DNA of 64,000 bases from positions 1 through 64,000 of the forward strand of contig NZ_CANLXP010000005.1 of NCBI RefSeq assembly GCF_947495145.1, in the 5' to 3' direction. Below the pieces are notes generated by a model, which saw only the letters and a list, made by a program, of their open reading frames with translations, was not told where the DNA came from and made no database searches. The first letter of the stretch is position 1. Each line of letters opens with the position of its first letter. Shown here one piece after another: positions 24,501 to 33,599 of this stretch. Source of the DNA: an uncultured Arthrobacter sp. (GTDB lineage Bacteria > Actinomycetota > Actinomycetes > Actinomycetales > Micrococcaceae). A program made the position numbers and the translations under genes.

Positions 24501-25853
24501 TCAGATGAACCCGAACAGCGGCGGAAAAATCACGACGACGACGGCGGCCCACGCGCCATAAACCGGCAAGTACTGCGTCTGCCAGTTTTCGAGCTGCCTG
24601 AACGGGCGCCGTCCCCGCAGGAACCCGACGGTCAGCCACGCGGCCCTCACCAGGTGCACCAACAGCAGGAGGTTCAGCCCGAGCGCGGCTATCTTGTTCG
24701 GGCTGAAGCCGAACTCGGCGATCCGAGTGAGCATCGCAGTCAACATCACCGCGTCGACTGCGATCGCCGCTACGACCAGGACGAGCTGCAGGACGTCGAA
24801 GATGCCGGGCCGGGCGAGGGAATCCCGCGCAGAGATCGAATACAGCAAGAGGGACAGCACCAGAATCAGGATTGCGTCCATAAGAATGAGCAGTTCGCGG
24901 TCAACGTTCACCAGGCCACCTGCGGCAGCAATGACGCCCAGGAGCGCCAGCAGCATCACGATGGTCAGCGGCGTGAAGATGCGCGTGAGAACGGGTGCGA
25001 TGTTCTCGACCACGTTCTGCTTGGCCTCCACAAGCCAGGCGGCAACAACGAGCGCGCCGGGGACGGCGAATGGCAGAATCCATTCCGCGAGGACGGGTTC
25101 GAAATCGGTCCCGATGAGTGCAAAGGCGCCGATCGTGAGCCCGGTGAGCACGGCGCCGCCAAACGCGATCAGGGTGTAATAAATCGCGAATTCACCGGTG
25201 AAGCGGACGAAATCCATCCGGCGGCGGTCCGACCGCCATCGTCCGCCAACGTACGCGAGTCCCGCCAACAGCCACAGCACAATGGGCGCATGCAGAACCG
25301 CGAGTAACTCGGTGGAGCCGCCCGGGGAGAACTGGTACACGTTGAGCACAAGAGCGAGGACAACGAACGGAATCAGCAGCGCGGCGCCCACATACGCAGT
25401 GAGCTGCCGCTTCCATGCGAAATAGCCGATCAGGAAGGGGAAAACGAGCAGACCGAGGTTCCTCGCGAAGACGTTCTCATTCTCGATCAGCGAGAAGCCG
25501 ACCTTCACCGCGATGCCCGCACCGACCGCGAGAGCGAGAACTACTGCCAGCTCGCGCCAGGGAGGGGCGCCGTCGTCGTCGTTTAGTGTTTCCGGAAGGA
25601 GGACGAGCTGCTTCCACAGTCGGTCCGAGTGCTCACGCGCAAATTCCTGCGAGACGGCGTCAAGGTTGCCGAGGCGCTTGATGGCAACGAGGAAGGCCTC
25701 CTCATCATCAAGGCCGGTGGCCTGACGCTCGGCGATCTGTTCGCGGAGGTGGTCTTCGAGCTCGTCGACGTCGGCGGGGGAGATGGCCTGGCGACGCTGG
25801 ACGAAGCTGCGCCACCGGTCGATCTGCGCCTCCAGCTCAGCATGCGCTGCCAT
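24501..25853 (-). CDS. Permease-prefix/HAAS-domain multi-spanning membrane protein
   Basis: A 450-residue protein. Residues 1-70 (AELEAQIDRWRSFVQRR, DVDELEDHLREQIAER, FLVAIKRLGNLDAVSQEFARE) form the helical permease-prefix domain that is typical beside PadR regulators. About ten hydrophobic segments follow, from residue 95 onward. The ATG at 25853 overlaps the padR stop codon; the longer upstream frame is a shadow of padR. It probably reports on or alters the membrane under PadR control, but the function is unproven. It faces the other PadR module, ending about 100 bases from it. Confidence 0.78.
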   Translation of the reverse strand: MAAHAELEAQIDRWRSFVQRRQAISPADVDELEDHLREQIAERQATGLDDEEAFLVAIKRLGNLDAVSQEFAREHSDRLWKQLVLLPETLNDDDGAPPWRELAVVLALAVGAGIAVKVGFSLIENENVFARNLGLLVFPFLIGYFAWKRQLTAYVGAALLIPFVVLALVLNVYQFSPGGSTELLAVLHAPIVLWLLAGLAYVGGRWRSDRRRMDFVRFTGEFAIYYTLIAFGGAVLTGLTIGAFALIGTDFEPVLAEWILPFAVPGALVVAAWLVEAKQNVVENIAPVLTRIFTPLTIVMLLALLGVIAAAGGLVNVDRELLILMDAILILVLSLLLYSISARDSLARPGIFDVLQLVLVVAAIAVDAVMLTAMLTRIAEFGFSPNKIAALGLNLLLLVHLVRAAWLTVGFLRGRRPFRQLENWQTQYLPVYGAWAAVVVVIFPPLFGFI

Positions 25854-26215
25854 CACGCCCACCCCTCCGTCACGGCCGGCGGTCTGGGTGCGCTGTGCCA
25901 GACCTGACGGAGCGCGTCGGCGACGACGGTCCACTGCTGCTGGCGGTCGGCGAGAGCTTCCCGGCCGGTCTGCGTGATTGCGTAATGCTTACGACGGCGG
26001 CCGGCCTCCGAAGTGCCCCACGTTGCGTTGACGTAGCCGAGCCGCTCCAGCCTGTGCAGGAGTGGATAGAGCATGCCATCCGTCCACTGCATGTTGCCGC
26101 CGGACAACTCGCCGACGCGTTTGAGGATGGCGTACCCGTAGAGGTCGCCCTCGGCCAGGATGCCCAGGACGAGCGGGGTGGCGGAGGCCGCCACAAGGTC
26201 TTTGTCGATTCGCAC
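25853..26215 (-). CDS. PadR-family transcriptional regulator
   Basis: A 120-residue PadR-like winged-helix protein: LVLGILAEGDLYGYAILKRV at residues 16-35, then MQWTDGMLYPLLHRLERLGYV and the wing RRRKHYAITQTGREAL. It is the first gene of a two-gene unit with the overlapping membrane protein. The region upstream holds a perfect 10-base inverted repeat (26225-26234 and 26278-26287) that probably includes its operator. The family usually represses its own operon. Confidence 0.9.
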   Translation of the reverse strand: MRIDKDLVAASATPLVLGILAEGDLYGYAILKRVGELSGGNMQWTDGMLYPLLHRLERLGYVNATWGTSEAGRRRKHYAITQTGREALADRQQQWTVVADALRQVWHSAPRPPAVTEGWA

Positions 26216-26224
26216 TGCTGCTCC

Positions 26225-26287
26225 ACATACCTAGAGGTGTTAGGTGAAAGAACCATAGCGCAGCAAGCATAGTAGCGCTAGGTATGT
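26225..26287. promoter_or_regulatory. Candidate PadR operator, widely spaced inverted repeat
   Basis: ACATACCTAG at 26225-26234 is exactly mirrored by CTAGGTATGT at 26278-26287, 43 bases apart. A third related half, TTAGGTG, lies at 26240-26246. The pair brackets the promoter region of the minus-strand padR unit. Two PadR dimers or a loop could bind; this is inferred from symmetry and position. Confidence 0.6.
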
Positions 26288-26346
26288 TGCCTGCCGGGTC
26301 AGCGCGCCTACGGTGGAAGCCCATACCGATTCGTCAGGGGTGCATC

Positions 26347-26550
26347 GTGGCAGAGCTTCGCATCGAGCAGTGGTGGGTCTTGCTGGACACCACCCACAAG
26401 GAATGGTTCCGGGAGAATTCGAGGGCTACCGACATTGACCCGGACGCCGCGAAGGCCGTGCGGGAAGCGGGCGGGCCGGACCTGAGCGGATCAACCTTGT
26501 CCTCGCAGGACTGGGACTTCATTGAGATCCAATCGGAGTTCGTCGACTGA
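26347..26550 (+). CDS. Small hypothetical protein
   Basis: A 67-residue acidic protein starting at GTG 26347 (MAELRIEQWWVLLDTTHKEW), or 88 residues from the in-frame ATG at 26284. WWVLLDTTHKEWFRENS and the C-terminal SSQDWDFIEIQSEFVD look like coding sequence under selection. No domain recognised. Divergent from the PadR unit and convergent with the pirin gene. Confidence 0.5.
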   Translation: MAELRIEQWWVLLDTTHKEWFRENSRATDIDPDAAKAVREAGGPDLSGSTLSSQDWDFIEIQSEFVD

Positions 26551-26590
26551 ACCTCCCGGGCAGAAGTTAGTGCGACGCCGGCATGTCGCC

Positions 26591-27604
26591 TCAGCCGCGC
26601 GGGCGCAACTGAACTGCCGGCATCGTCGGTGCGGGCAGCGGGGCCGGCTGCTCCGCAGGGTAGGGGCCGAAGCGCGGGTAGGGGGCGCCGTCGTCATACG
26701 TGCCGTTGGCAGGAGCGCTGGCTGGCTCCATGCCGATTTCGGCCTGCCACGCAGCGCGGTACGCGACAACCTCTTCGTGGGAGCGCCCGACGAAGTTCCA
26801 CCACATCACGATCCGCTCGCCCAGCGGTTCACCGCCGATCAGGATGAGCCGCACCGGATCCTCGCCGGCCTCCATCCGGAGGGTCCTTTGGCCAATCGGC
26901 AGGTAGGCCAGATGATTCACGGCTACCGGTGACCCGTTGAGGGTCAGATCGCCGGTATCCAGCAAGACGCCGTGCTCGAAGGCGGGATCCAGTTGCAGCT
27001 CCAGTTGGGCACCGGACTCCAAATTGACCTCGGCTGCCAGCAGCGGCGGCGTGTACGTTTCGACCGGCGAGGTGGAACCCGCCAGGGAGCCGACGAACAC
27101 GCGGAGCACTGTTCCGTTTCCGGTGATGGGCTCGGGTTCGTAGTGCTCGAAGGTGGGCGGCATGTTGCGGGTTGCATCGGGCAGGGCGTACCAGAGCTGC
27201 ACGCCGTGGAGGAGTGAGGTGTCGGGGGTGGAGAATTCCTGATGCGAGATTCCGCGCCCAGCGATCATAAGGTTGACCGCTCCCGGGCGCACCAGCGTGT
27301 CGGCGCCGGAGGAATCGAGATGGCTGATTCCGCCGGTGAAGAGAAGGCTCACGGTGGCCAGGCCGGTGTGCGGGTGCCGCGCTACCCTCATGCCGCCCGA
27401 GTCGGACACTGGGTCCGGCCCGTAGTGGTCGAGAAAACACCATGATCCGATCAGGCTGCGCTGGCGTTGGGGAAGGGTCCGGCGTACAGTCATCGCCCGA
27501 GGTCCACCCAGCGGCACATCCCGAGGGGCCAGTAGCTCAGCAGTAACGGGAGCGGGGTTCTCCCCGCACAACATCTCCTGCGGGTGCACATCCAGATTGG
27601 TCAT
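26591..27604 (-). CDS. Pirin family protein
   Basis: A 337-residue bicupin of the pirin family. The N-terminal cupin carries the metal-binding motif ARHPHTGLATVSLLFTGG with a histidine pair, and GRGISHQEFS downstream provides the remaining ligands. The C-terminal cupin (LESGAQLELQLDPAFEHGVLL) is followed by a pirin C-terminal segment with GEPLGERIVMWWNFVGRS. Bacterial pirins act as quercetinases or as redox-linked regulators. ATG 27604 is preferred over 27619. No linked genes. The extreme C-terminus is Pro-rich. Confidence 0.9.
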   Translation of the reverse strand: MTNLDVHPQEMLCGENPAPVTAELLAPRDVPLGGPRAMTVRRTLPQRQRSLIGSWCFLDHYGPDPVSDSGGMRVARHPHTGLATVSLLFTGGISHLDSSGADTLVRPGAVNLMIAGRGISHQEFSTPDTSLLHGVQLWYALPDATRNMPPTFEHYEPEPITGNGTVLRVFVGSLAGSTSPVETYTPPLLAAEVNLESGAQLELQLDPAFEHGVLLDTGDLTLNGSPVAVNHLAYLPIGQRTLRMEAGEDPVRLILIGGEPLGERIVMWWNFVGRSHEEVVAYRAAWQAEIGMEPASAPANGTYDDGAPYPRFGPYPAEQPAPLPAPTMPAVQLRPRG

Positions 27605-27674
27605 CACAGTCCTCTGCAACAGGTGACGGATGGAACGGATGAGTGAAATCTAGCAGGATGCGTCGGCTGAGTCG

Positions 27675-28058
27675 CTAGAACGTCACCCCGCAGCGCAGCG
27701 CGACGTTCGCGAACGACGTTGCCTCGCCCGTCCGGATGATGAGCCGCGCTTCATCGAGCATGGCCTTCAACTCCTCATGGCTCACAAACTCGGGGGAGAG
27801 ACCCTCGCCGCGTACGGCGTTCTCGACGACGGTACCGGATGCTTCCGTGGCGATGATCGATCCCTCAACCTCTATGTCGGCCAACACCGCGCGAAGCACC
27901 TCGGAGAACGCCGGTGTGCCTTTCACGAGCGCGAGGTCGACGACAGCGGCAGAGTTTGGAAGCGGCATGCCGCAGTCCGTGATCAACACCAGATGTCCGT
28001 GCCCCAGCGTGCTAAGCCGGGCGTTGATGGGGCCGTTCAGTATCCCGTTCTTTTTCAA
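27675..28058 (-). CDS. rbsD: D-ribose pyranase
   Basis: A 127-residue RbsD mutarotase that interconverts beta-pyranose and furanose forms of D-ribose, so that the kinase receives its proper substrate. His20 (TLGHGHLVLITDCGMPLP) is the catalytic residue of the family, and the C-terminal TGEATSFANVALRCGVTF contributes the conserved FANV...GV motif. The ATG overlaps the stop of rbsK by four bases. Last gene of the ribose operon. Confidence 0.96.
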   Translation of the reverse strand: MKKNGILNGPINARLSTLGHGHLVLITDCGMPLPNSAAVVDLALVKGTPAFSEVLRAVLADIEVEGSIIATEASGTVVENAVRGEGLSPEFVSHEELKAMLDEARLIIRTGEATSFANVALRCGVTF

Positions 28059-29020
28059 GCCTGGGCTCCTTGCGGGGATGCAGCCTCGGGGAGGGCATCG
28101 GTCAACGATGGGTAGGACGGCTGCGCACCCTCGGCGCCGACCGCGAACGCACCGACTCGCACGGCGACGGTAACGGCCTCGGGCAACGCATCTCCAGCAA
28201 CCAGTCGGGCAGCCAGTGCACCCACGAACGCGTCACCCGCTCCGGTCGTATCGACGACGGCCACCGACGGCGCAGGAGCCTCGAGCACTCCGGAGGAGTC
28301 AGCGAGCAGCGCGCCGGCGCCACCCAGCGTCATCACCACGGAGGAGAAGCCGCACTCAAGCAGCGCACGGGCAGTCTCAGCATGATCGGACGCGGCTGAG
28401 TCCAACGGCGCGGAAGCGCCAGTCAGCTGCTCCAGCACCAGCGCTCCCTCGTGCTCGTTGACCACCAGCGGATCAGCACGCAGCAGCGTCTCCCGGTCCA
28501 GTTCAATCACCGGCGCGAGGTTAATCAGCACTCGAGTGTGCCGAGCAGAAAGCGTAATCGCAACTGCTGCCGCAACCGAAGCGGCAGGAATTTCGCCCTG
28601 CAGAACCAGTACACCGGCGTCGGCGATTCGATCCGCAGCGGAGGCAACCAGCGCCGGCGTCACTTCGCCGTTCGCGCCGGGGATGACGACGATGGTGTTC
28701 TCACCGGCGTCGTCGACCTCCACGATGGCGACGCCGGTCGTCGTCCCGACACGCCTCACGCCGCCTGTGTTGACGCCGGCGGACCGCAGGCCGGAGAGCG
28801 CGACATCGGTGTAGGCGTCCTGCCCCACTGCACCGATCATCGTGGTGGGCGCACCGAGCTTCGCCGCAGCTACGGCCTGGTTAGCGCCCTTGCCGCCGGG
28901 CATCACCTTCATGGTCCGGCCCAGCAGGGTCTCGCCCGGCTGGGGATGGCGTTCCAGTGTTACTACGAGGTCAGCGTTAATGGACCCTACGACGACGACG
29001 CCCGGCGGCTGTGTGCTCAT
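28055..29020 (-). CDS. rbsK: Ribokinase
   Basis: A 321-residue PfkB-family kinase producing ribose 5-phosphate. The N-terminal VVVVGSINADLV, the PfkB signature MPGGKGANQAVAAAKLGA (residues 38-56) and the C-terminal VDTTGAGDAFVGALAARL with the catalytic aspartate are all intact. Overlaps rbsB upstream (ATGA) and rbsD downstream. The C-terminal tail of about 20 residues (TDALPEAASPQGAQA) is poorly conserved. No truncation. Confidence 0.95.
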   Translation of the reverse strand: MSTQPPGVVVVGSINADLVVTLERHPQPGETLLGRTMKVMPGGKGANQAVAAAKLGAPTTMIGAVGQDAYTDVALSGLRSAGVNTGGVRRVGTTTGVAIVEVDDAGENTIVVIPGANGEVTPALVASAADRIADAGVLVLQGEIPAASVAAAVAITLSARHTRVLINLAPVIELDRETLLRADPLVVNEHEGALVLEQLTGASAPLDSAASDHAETARALLECGFSSVVMTLGGAGALLADSSGVLEAPAPSVAVVDTTGAGDAFVGALAARLVAGDALPEAVTVAVRVGAFAVGAEGAQPSYPSLTDALPEAASPQGAQA

Positions 29021-29961
29021 TCGGTGAATTCACCAACATTCTCGGAGTTCACGGTGGTGACCGGAACGGGGATGGTCTCTTCAACGGTTTCGCCGGCGAG
29101 GAGCTGCTCGAGAACCTCGACGGAGCGCTTGCCGAGCTCGGCGGGCTGCTGTGCGATGGTGGCGGTCATGGTGCCTTCCTCGATGGCTGTGAGGCCGTCT
29201 TCGGTGCCGTCGAAGCCGACAACCGCGACTTCGGAACCTGCGCGGTCGCCGAGAGCCTGGATCGCGCCAAGTGCCATTTCGTCGTTCTCGGCGAAGATGC
29301 CGGTGACGTCGGGGTTGGCCTGCAGGAGGTTGGTGGCAACGTTGAGGGCTTCGGCGCGGTCGAAGTTGGCGGTCTGCATGGCCACGACCTCGATATTCGG
29401 GTATGCGGCGATGCCCTCTTCGAAGCCGGCACCGCGGTCACGGCTGGCGGAGGTTCCGGCGACGCCCTGGAGGACGATTACCTTGCCCTCTTCGCCCATG
29501 GCCTTGGCCAGCTCGTCGGCTGCCTGTTGGCCGCCGGCAACGTTGTCGCTGGAGACGAGCGAGCCGACCTCTGCACCGTTGACGGCGCGGTCCACGGCGA
29601 CGACCGGGATGTCACCGTCGATCAGCGGGGCAACAGCGGCTGCGGCAGCGTCGGAGTCGACCGGGTTGATGATGACGCCGTCAGTTCCGCTGGTCGCCGC
29701 GGTGGCGAGCTGGTTGGTCTGCGTGGCGGAGTCGTTCTGCGCGTCGACTACTTCAAGCTCGATGCCGGCTTCTTCCGCGGCGGCTTCGGCTCCGTCACGC
29801 AGCTCGACGAAGAACGGGTTGTTCAGGGTGGACAGCGCGAGGGTGGCGGACGCCGATCCCTCGGCACCTTCTTCGCCGCCGCGGTTGCAAGCGGTCGCGG
29901 AGAACGCGAGCGCCAGCGACATGGTGAGTACTGCTGCCTTACGGGGTGCGGAGAACTTCAT
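29017..29961 (-). CDS. rbsB: Ribose ABC transporter substrate-binding lipoprotein
   Basis: A 314-residue periplasmic-binding-type lipoprotein. The signal peptide ends with the lipobox FSATAC, so Cys25 is the lipidated residue. A mature N-terminal linker rich in Gly/Glu/Ser is followed by LALSTLNNPFFVELRDGAEAAA, the typical opening of ribose-type binding proteins. IINPVDSDAAAAAVAPL and IFAENDEMALGAIQAL are further family motifs. It captures ribose at the cell surface and delivers it to RbsC/RbsA. Confidence 0.95.
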   Translation of the reverse strand: MKFSAPRKAAVLTMSLALAFSATACNRGGEEGAEGSASATLALSTLNNPFFVELRDGAEAAAEEAGIELEVVDAQNDSATQTNQLATAATSGTDGVIINPVDSDAAAAAVAPLIDGDIPVVAVDRAVNGAEVGSLVSSDNVAGGQQAADELAKAMGEEGKVIVLQGVAGTSASRDRGAGFEEGIAAYPNIEVVAMQTANFDRAEALNVATNLLQANPDVTGIFAENDEMALGAIQALGDRAGSEVAVVGFDGTEDGLTAIEEGTMTATIAQQPAELGKRSVEVLEQLLAGETVEETIPVPVTTVNSENVGEFTE

Positions 29962-30017
29962 TGTTGTTTCCTTACTGTATTGATCGAACGGATCAGCGGA
30001 CGTATTGAGTTGTAGAT

Positions 30018-31001
30018 CTAGTGGGGCTGGTTCTTGCGCCGCAGGGAGTCGATTCCGACGGCCACCGCTATCACCAGGCCGATGACCACCTGCTGCCAGA
30101 AGGAGGAGACATTGAGCAGGTTGAGGCCGTTGCGGATCACCACGAGCACCAGCGCACCGACCAGCGTGCCGCTGATGCGGCCGATACCGCCGGCGAGTGA
30201 AGCGCCACCGATGACGACGGCGGCAATTGCGTCGAGCTCGTAGCCAACCGCTGCCTGCGGCTGCGCTGAGTCAAGACGGCCGGACAGCAGGAGCCCGGCG
30301 AGACCGGCGAAGAGGCCGGAGAGCGCGAACACGGTCACGAGGACCTTGCGGACGGGAACACCGGAGAGCCGCGCTGCTTCCTTGTTACCGCCGACGGCGT
30401 ACATGTAGCGGCCCATCACGGTGAAGTTGAGGATGAAGGCCGCGACCAGGCCGGCGACAACGAGGACGATGATCGGCATGGGGATGACACCGAGATCACC
30501 GCCGAGGAAGGAAACCTCGGGTGCGGTGCCGATGGGCCGTCCTTCGGAGATGACCAGAGTGAGTCCGCGGGCAATGCTGAGCATCGCGAGTGTTGCGATA
30601 AAGGAGGGGAGCCTGCCGTACGCGACGGCGAAACCGCTGACGGCGCCGCTGAGGGCACCGATGGCAAGGCCGCCGATCAGCGCGATCCAGCCGGGCATCG
30701 ACCCCTGGGAGAAGATCCACGCCGACCCCATCGCGGAGAGCGCTGCAACGGATCCCACGGAGAGGTCGATTCCCGCGGCCACGATCACGAAGGTCAGACC
30801 GAAGGCGAGCACCGCGATCACGGACGCCTGGATGCCGATGTTCAGCAGGTTGGGACCGGTGAGGAAGTCCGGCGTTGCGATGAACAGCGCCAGGCCGAGG
30901 ACAAACAGGCCCACCAGCGCTCCGTTGTCGGCAAGGAACCTGCCTATCTGTGAGCCGCCGCGCGCCTTCTTCGGCGCCGCCGCGGTTGCAACCTTATTCA
31001 T
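30018..31001 (-). CDS. rbsC: Ribose ABC transporter permease
   Basis: A 327-residue membrane protein of the branched-chain/ribose permease family with about ten helices. The cytoplasmic coupling signature GRYMYAVGGNKEAARLSGVPV lies in the second half. AAGIDLSVGSVAALSAM and VIGGASLAGGIGRISGTLVGAL are characteristic of RbsC. It overlaps rbsA by eight bases and is 56 bases from rbsB. A homodimer forms the ribose channel. Confidence 0.95.
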   Translation of the reverse strand: MNKVATAAAPKKARGGSQIGRFLADNGALVGLFVLGLALFIATPDFLTGPNLLNIGIQASVIAVLAFGLTFVIVAAGIDLSVGSVAALSAMGSAWIFSQGSMPGWIALIGGLAIGALSGAVSGFAVAYGRLPSFIATLAMLSIARGLTLVISEGRPIGTAPEVSFLGGDLGVIPMPIIVLVVAGLVAAFILNFTVMGRYMYAVGGNKEAARLSGVPVRKVLVTVFALSGLFAGLAGLLLSGRLDSAQPQAAVGYELDAIAAVVIGGASLAGGIGRISGTLVGALVLVVIRNGLNLLNVSSFWQQVVIGLVIAVAVGIDSLRRKNQPH

Positions 31002-32559
31002 GACCGTCCTCCATCAGCTTGTCTTCAAGATCGCGCTGTACATCGCGCACCGCCAGCGTCATCACGGCGTCCTGCGTGGCATTGTCGGCGCTCAATTCTC
31101 CGGAAATATGTCCACCGCTCATCACGAGCACCCGGTCGCTCATGCCGAGCACTTCGGGCAATTCACTCGACACCATGACGACAGCGCCCCCGGCAGCCGT
31201 AATCGCATTCATCAGTTCGTAGATTTCGACCTTTGCGCCGACATCTACGCCGCGGGTCGGCTCATCCAGCAGCAGCACCGACGAGTTCGCGACGATCCAC
31301 CGCGCGAACACCGTCTTCTGCTGGTTGCCGCCGGACAGCGAACCGACCACCTGGTCGAGGTTGTGCATGCGAATGCGCAGCTTGTCGGCCACGTCCTCTG
31401 CCCGTTTGCGCTGGCCGGTGCGGTCCACGAGTCCAGTCTTTGCCGTCGTCGAGAGCGTCGCGTAGCCGATGTTCTCGTTGACCGGTGCGCCAAGGACCAG
31501 CCCGTGCGCCTTCCGGTCTTCCGGAACATGCCCGACGCCGGCACGGATGGCCGCGCCGACGCTGGACTTGGGCAGCTGCCTGCCGCGGACGCGGACCGAG
31601 CCGCTGGCGTAGGGATCGACGCCGGCAATTGCGCGGATGACTTCGGTGCGGCCCGCGCCCACCAGGCCGGCCAGTCCGACGATCTCGCCGGCCTTCACCG
31701 AGAATGAGACGTTGTTAATCATGCCCTTGGTGGATAGTCCTTCCACTTCAAGGAGCGTGTCCGCCGGACCGTCGTACTCGCGGCGGCGTGGGAACTGCTG
31801 CTCGATGGAGCGGCCGACCATGAGTCGGACGAGCTCGTCCTCGTGGGTGTCTGCAGGAACCTCGGCGACGAATTCGCCGTCGCGCAGCACCGAAACCGAG
31901 TCGCCGATGGCGGCGATCTCGTCCAGGTGGTGGGAGATGAAGACCATGCCCACACCGCGCTCGCGGAGGTCCTGGACCACTGAGAACAGGGCGGAAATCT
32001 CGCGCTTGGTGAGTGCCGCCGTCGGCTCGTCGAGGATCAGCATGCGCGCATTGAGGCTGAGTGCCTTGGCGATCTCCACCAGCTGCTGGCGGGCGATTCC
32101 GAGCTCACCGACCTTGTGGTCCACATCGATGTCGAGGCCGATCATGCCCAGGGCTTTCTTCGCGACTTCGCGCATCTTCCGTCGGTCCACAAGACCGAAG
32201 CGGCGCGGGAACCGGCCCATGCAGATGTTCTCGGCAACGGTCATTGAACCCACGAGGTTCAGTTCCTGGTGGATGGTGGCGATGCCGAGTGCTTCGGAGG
32301 CGTTGGTGTCCGGCAGGCGTGCTTCCTTACCGTCCACGAGGATGCGTCCGCCATCGGGTTGGTAGACGCCCGCCATCATTTTGATGAGCGTGGATTTTCC
32401 GGCGCCGTTCTCTCCCAGGAGCACCTGCACCTTGCCGGGGTAGACGTTGACGGTCACACCTTTGATGACCGCCACGGGCCCGAAGGATTTGGTGACGTTG
32501 TCCAACGTCAGGATGGGATTGTCGGTCCCTGCAATACCGTTCATGGTGCTATCGATCAC
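30994..32559 (-). CDS. rbsA: Ribose ABC transporter ATP-binding protein (two ABC domains)
   Basis: A 521-residue tandem ABC ATPase. The first domain has Walker A GENGAGKSTLIK near residue 50 and a DEPTAALT Walker B segment. The second has the degenerate Walker A GLVGAGRTEVIRAIAG typical of sugar ABC proteins, with SGGNQQKTVFARW as signature and DEPTRGVDVGAK as Walker B. The GTG start at 32559 overlaps the rbsR stop. It powers ribose uptake through RbsC. Confidence 0.95.
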   Translation of the reverse strand: MIDSTMNGIAGTDNPILTLDNVTKSFGPVAVIKGVTVNVYPGKVQVLLGENGAGKSTLIKMMAGVYQPDGGRILVDGKEARLPDTNASEALGIATIHQELNLVGSMTVAENICMGRFPRRFGLVDRRKMREVAKKALGMIGLDIDVDHKVGELGIARQQLVEIAKALSLNARMLILDEPTAALTKREISALFSVVQDLRERGVGMVFISHHLDEIAAIGDSVSVLRDGEFVAEVPADTHEDELVRLMVGRSIEQQFPRRREYDGPADTLLEVEGLSTKGMINNVSFSVKAGEIVGLAGLVGAGRTEVIRAIAGVDPYASGSVRVRGRQLPKSSVGAAIRAGVGHVPEDRKAHGLVLGAPVNENIGYATLSTTAKTGLVDRTGQRKRAEDVADKLRIRMHNLDQVVGSLSGGNQQKTVFARWIVANSSVLLLDEPTRGVDVGAKVEIYELMNAITAAGGAVVMVSSELPEVLGMSDRVLVMSGGHISGELSADNATQDAVMTLAVRDVQRDLEDKLMEDGHE

Positions 32560-33569
32560 GGTGTTCGGCCTCCTGGAAGGGATGGGGTGGATCCGCGGAC
32601 AATGAGGCGGCTGGGTAGGATCACCGATTCGGGGGTTTCACCTGCGATGACCTGGGTGAGGAGGTCAACAGCGAGGCGGCCCATGGCGTTGACGTCGTGG
32701 GCGATCACGGTGAGCGCCGGATTGATCAGGCTGAAGGCCTCAATATCGTCGTAGGCGACGAAAGCGAGGTCCGAACCGATGGCCAAACCGCGTTCGTTGC
32801 AGACACCGATGGCCCCGATGCTCATCAGGCTGTCCGCTGCGAGCAGCGCAGTCGGCGGGTGGGGGAGTTCCAGCAGGTGGTGGGCGCCGGCGGCACCACT
32901 GGCGGCCTGGAAGTCACCGAAGAAGATGAGGTCGGCGTCGTCGTCGGCATTTGTGTCCGCGAGCGCGGACTGGAAGGCGGCGAGGCGTTCCCTGCCTGTG
33001 GAGGTGGACTGCGGGCCGGCGATGTAACCGATGCGGCGATGTCCCAGATTGGTCAGGTGGCGGACGGCTTCCTGGACGCCGGTGACGTTGTCGGGGGTCA
33101 CGCTGGGAACCGTGGTGTCGGAGATGACACGGTCCACGAATACGGTGGGCACGCCGCTGTCCAGGACGGCTTGCAGATCGGCAAGATTCCCCTGGGGTGC
33201 GGCGATGAGGCCGTCGACGCGCTGGGTCAGCATGATGTCGAAGTAACGGTCCTGCTGTTCGGCGTCCTCGTTGGCGTTGCCGAAGAGCGTGAGGTACTTG
33301 AAGTCGCGGGCGCGTTGTTCAACGGCGTGGGCAAGGTCTGCGAAGAAGGGATTGCGTACGTCGGGCAGGACCAGGCCGATTGTTTGGGTGCTGGTCTTAC
33401 GGAGTGAGCGCGCCTGCGCATTGGGACGGAAGCCGAGTGCAGTGGCGGCATTGTTGACAGCGCTGCGGGCCACTTCGGAAGTGGAAGGATGACCCGAGAG
33501 TACGCGGGACGCGGTGGCGACGGATACGCCTGCCAGGTCGGCGACGTTCCTGATCGTCACTGATCGCAT
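32556..33569 (-). CDS. rbsR: LacI-family ribose operon repressor
   Basis: A 337-residue LacI/GalR regulator. Helix-turn-helix at residues 3-25 (TIRNVADLAGVSVATASRVLSG) and hinge RPNAQARSLRKTSTQTIGLVLPDVRNPFFA, with the hinge split around residue 50. The effector domain has the ribose-type VSVT/DNVTG and GHRRIGYIAGP motifs. Start ATG 33569 is the family start. First gene of the operon and translationally coupled to rbsA, so it represses its own synthesis. A near-perfect 28-bp palindrome at 33600-33627, just upstream, is the likely operator. Confidence 0.93.
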   Translation of the reverse strand: MRSVTIRNVADLAGVSVATASRVLSGHPSTSEVARSAVNNAATALGFRPNAQARSLRKTSTQTIGLVLPDVRNPFFADLAHAVEQRARDFKYLTLFGNANEDAEQQDRYFDIMLTQRVDGLIAAPQGNLADLQAVLDSGVPTVFVDRVISDTTVPSVTPDNVTGVQEAVRHLTNLGHRRIGYIAGPQSTSTGRERLAAFQSALADTNADDDADLIFFGDFQAASGAAGAHHLLELPHPPTALLAADSLMSIGAIGVCNERGLAIGSDLAFVAYDDIEAFSLINPALTVIAHDVNAMGRLAVDLLTQVIAGETPESVILPSRLIVRGSTPSLPGGRTP

Positions 33570-33599
33570 CTGTGCTTCTCCTGATTTTCCAGACACCCA

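Noticed and set aside
28300-28500. Possible CRISPR-like or tandem repeats
   Set aside because: No regularly spaced repeats were found here or elsewhere in the window; local similarity is alanine-rich coding sequence.
28451-29983. Long plus-strand open frames (up to 510 codons) across the ribose genes
   Set aside because: They are antisense shadows of rbsK and rbsB caused by GC-rich third positions; the minus-strand products are unmistakable.
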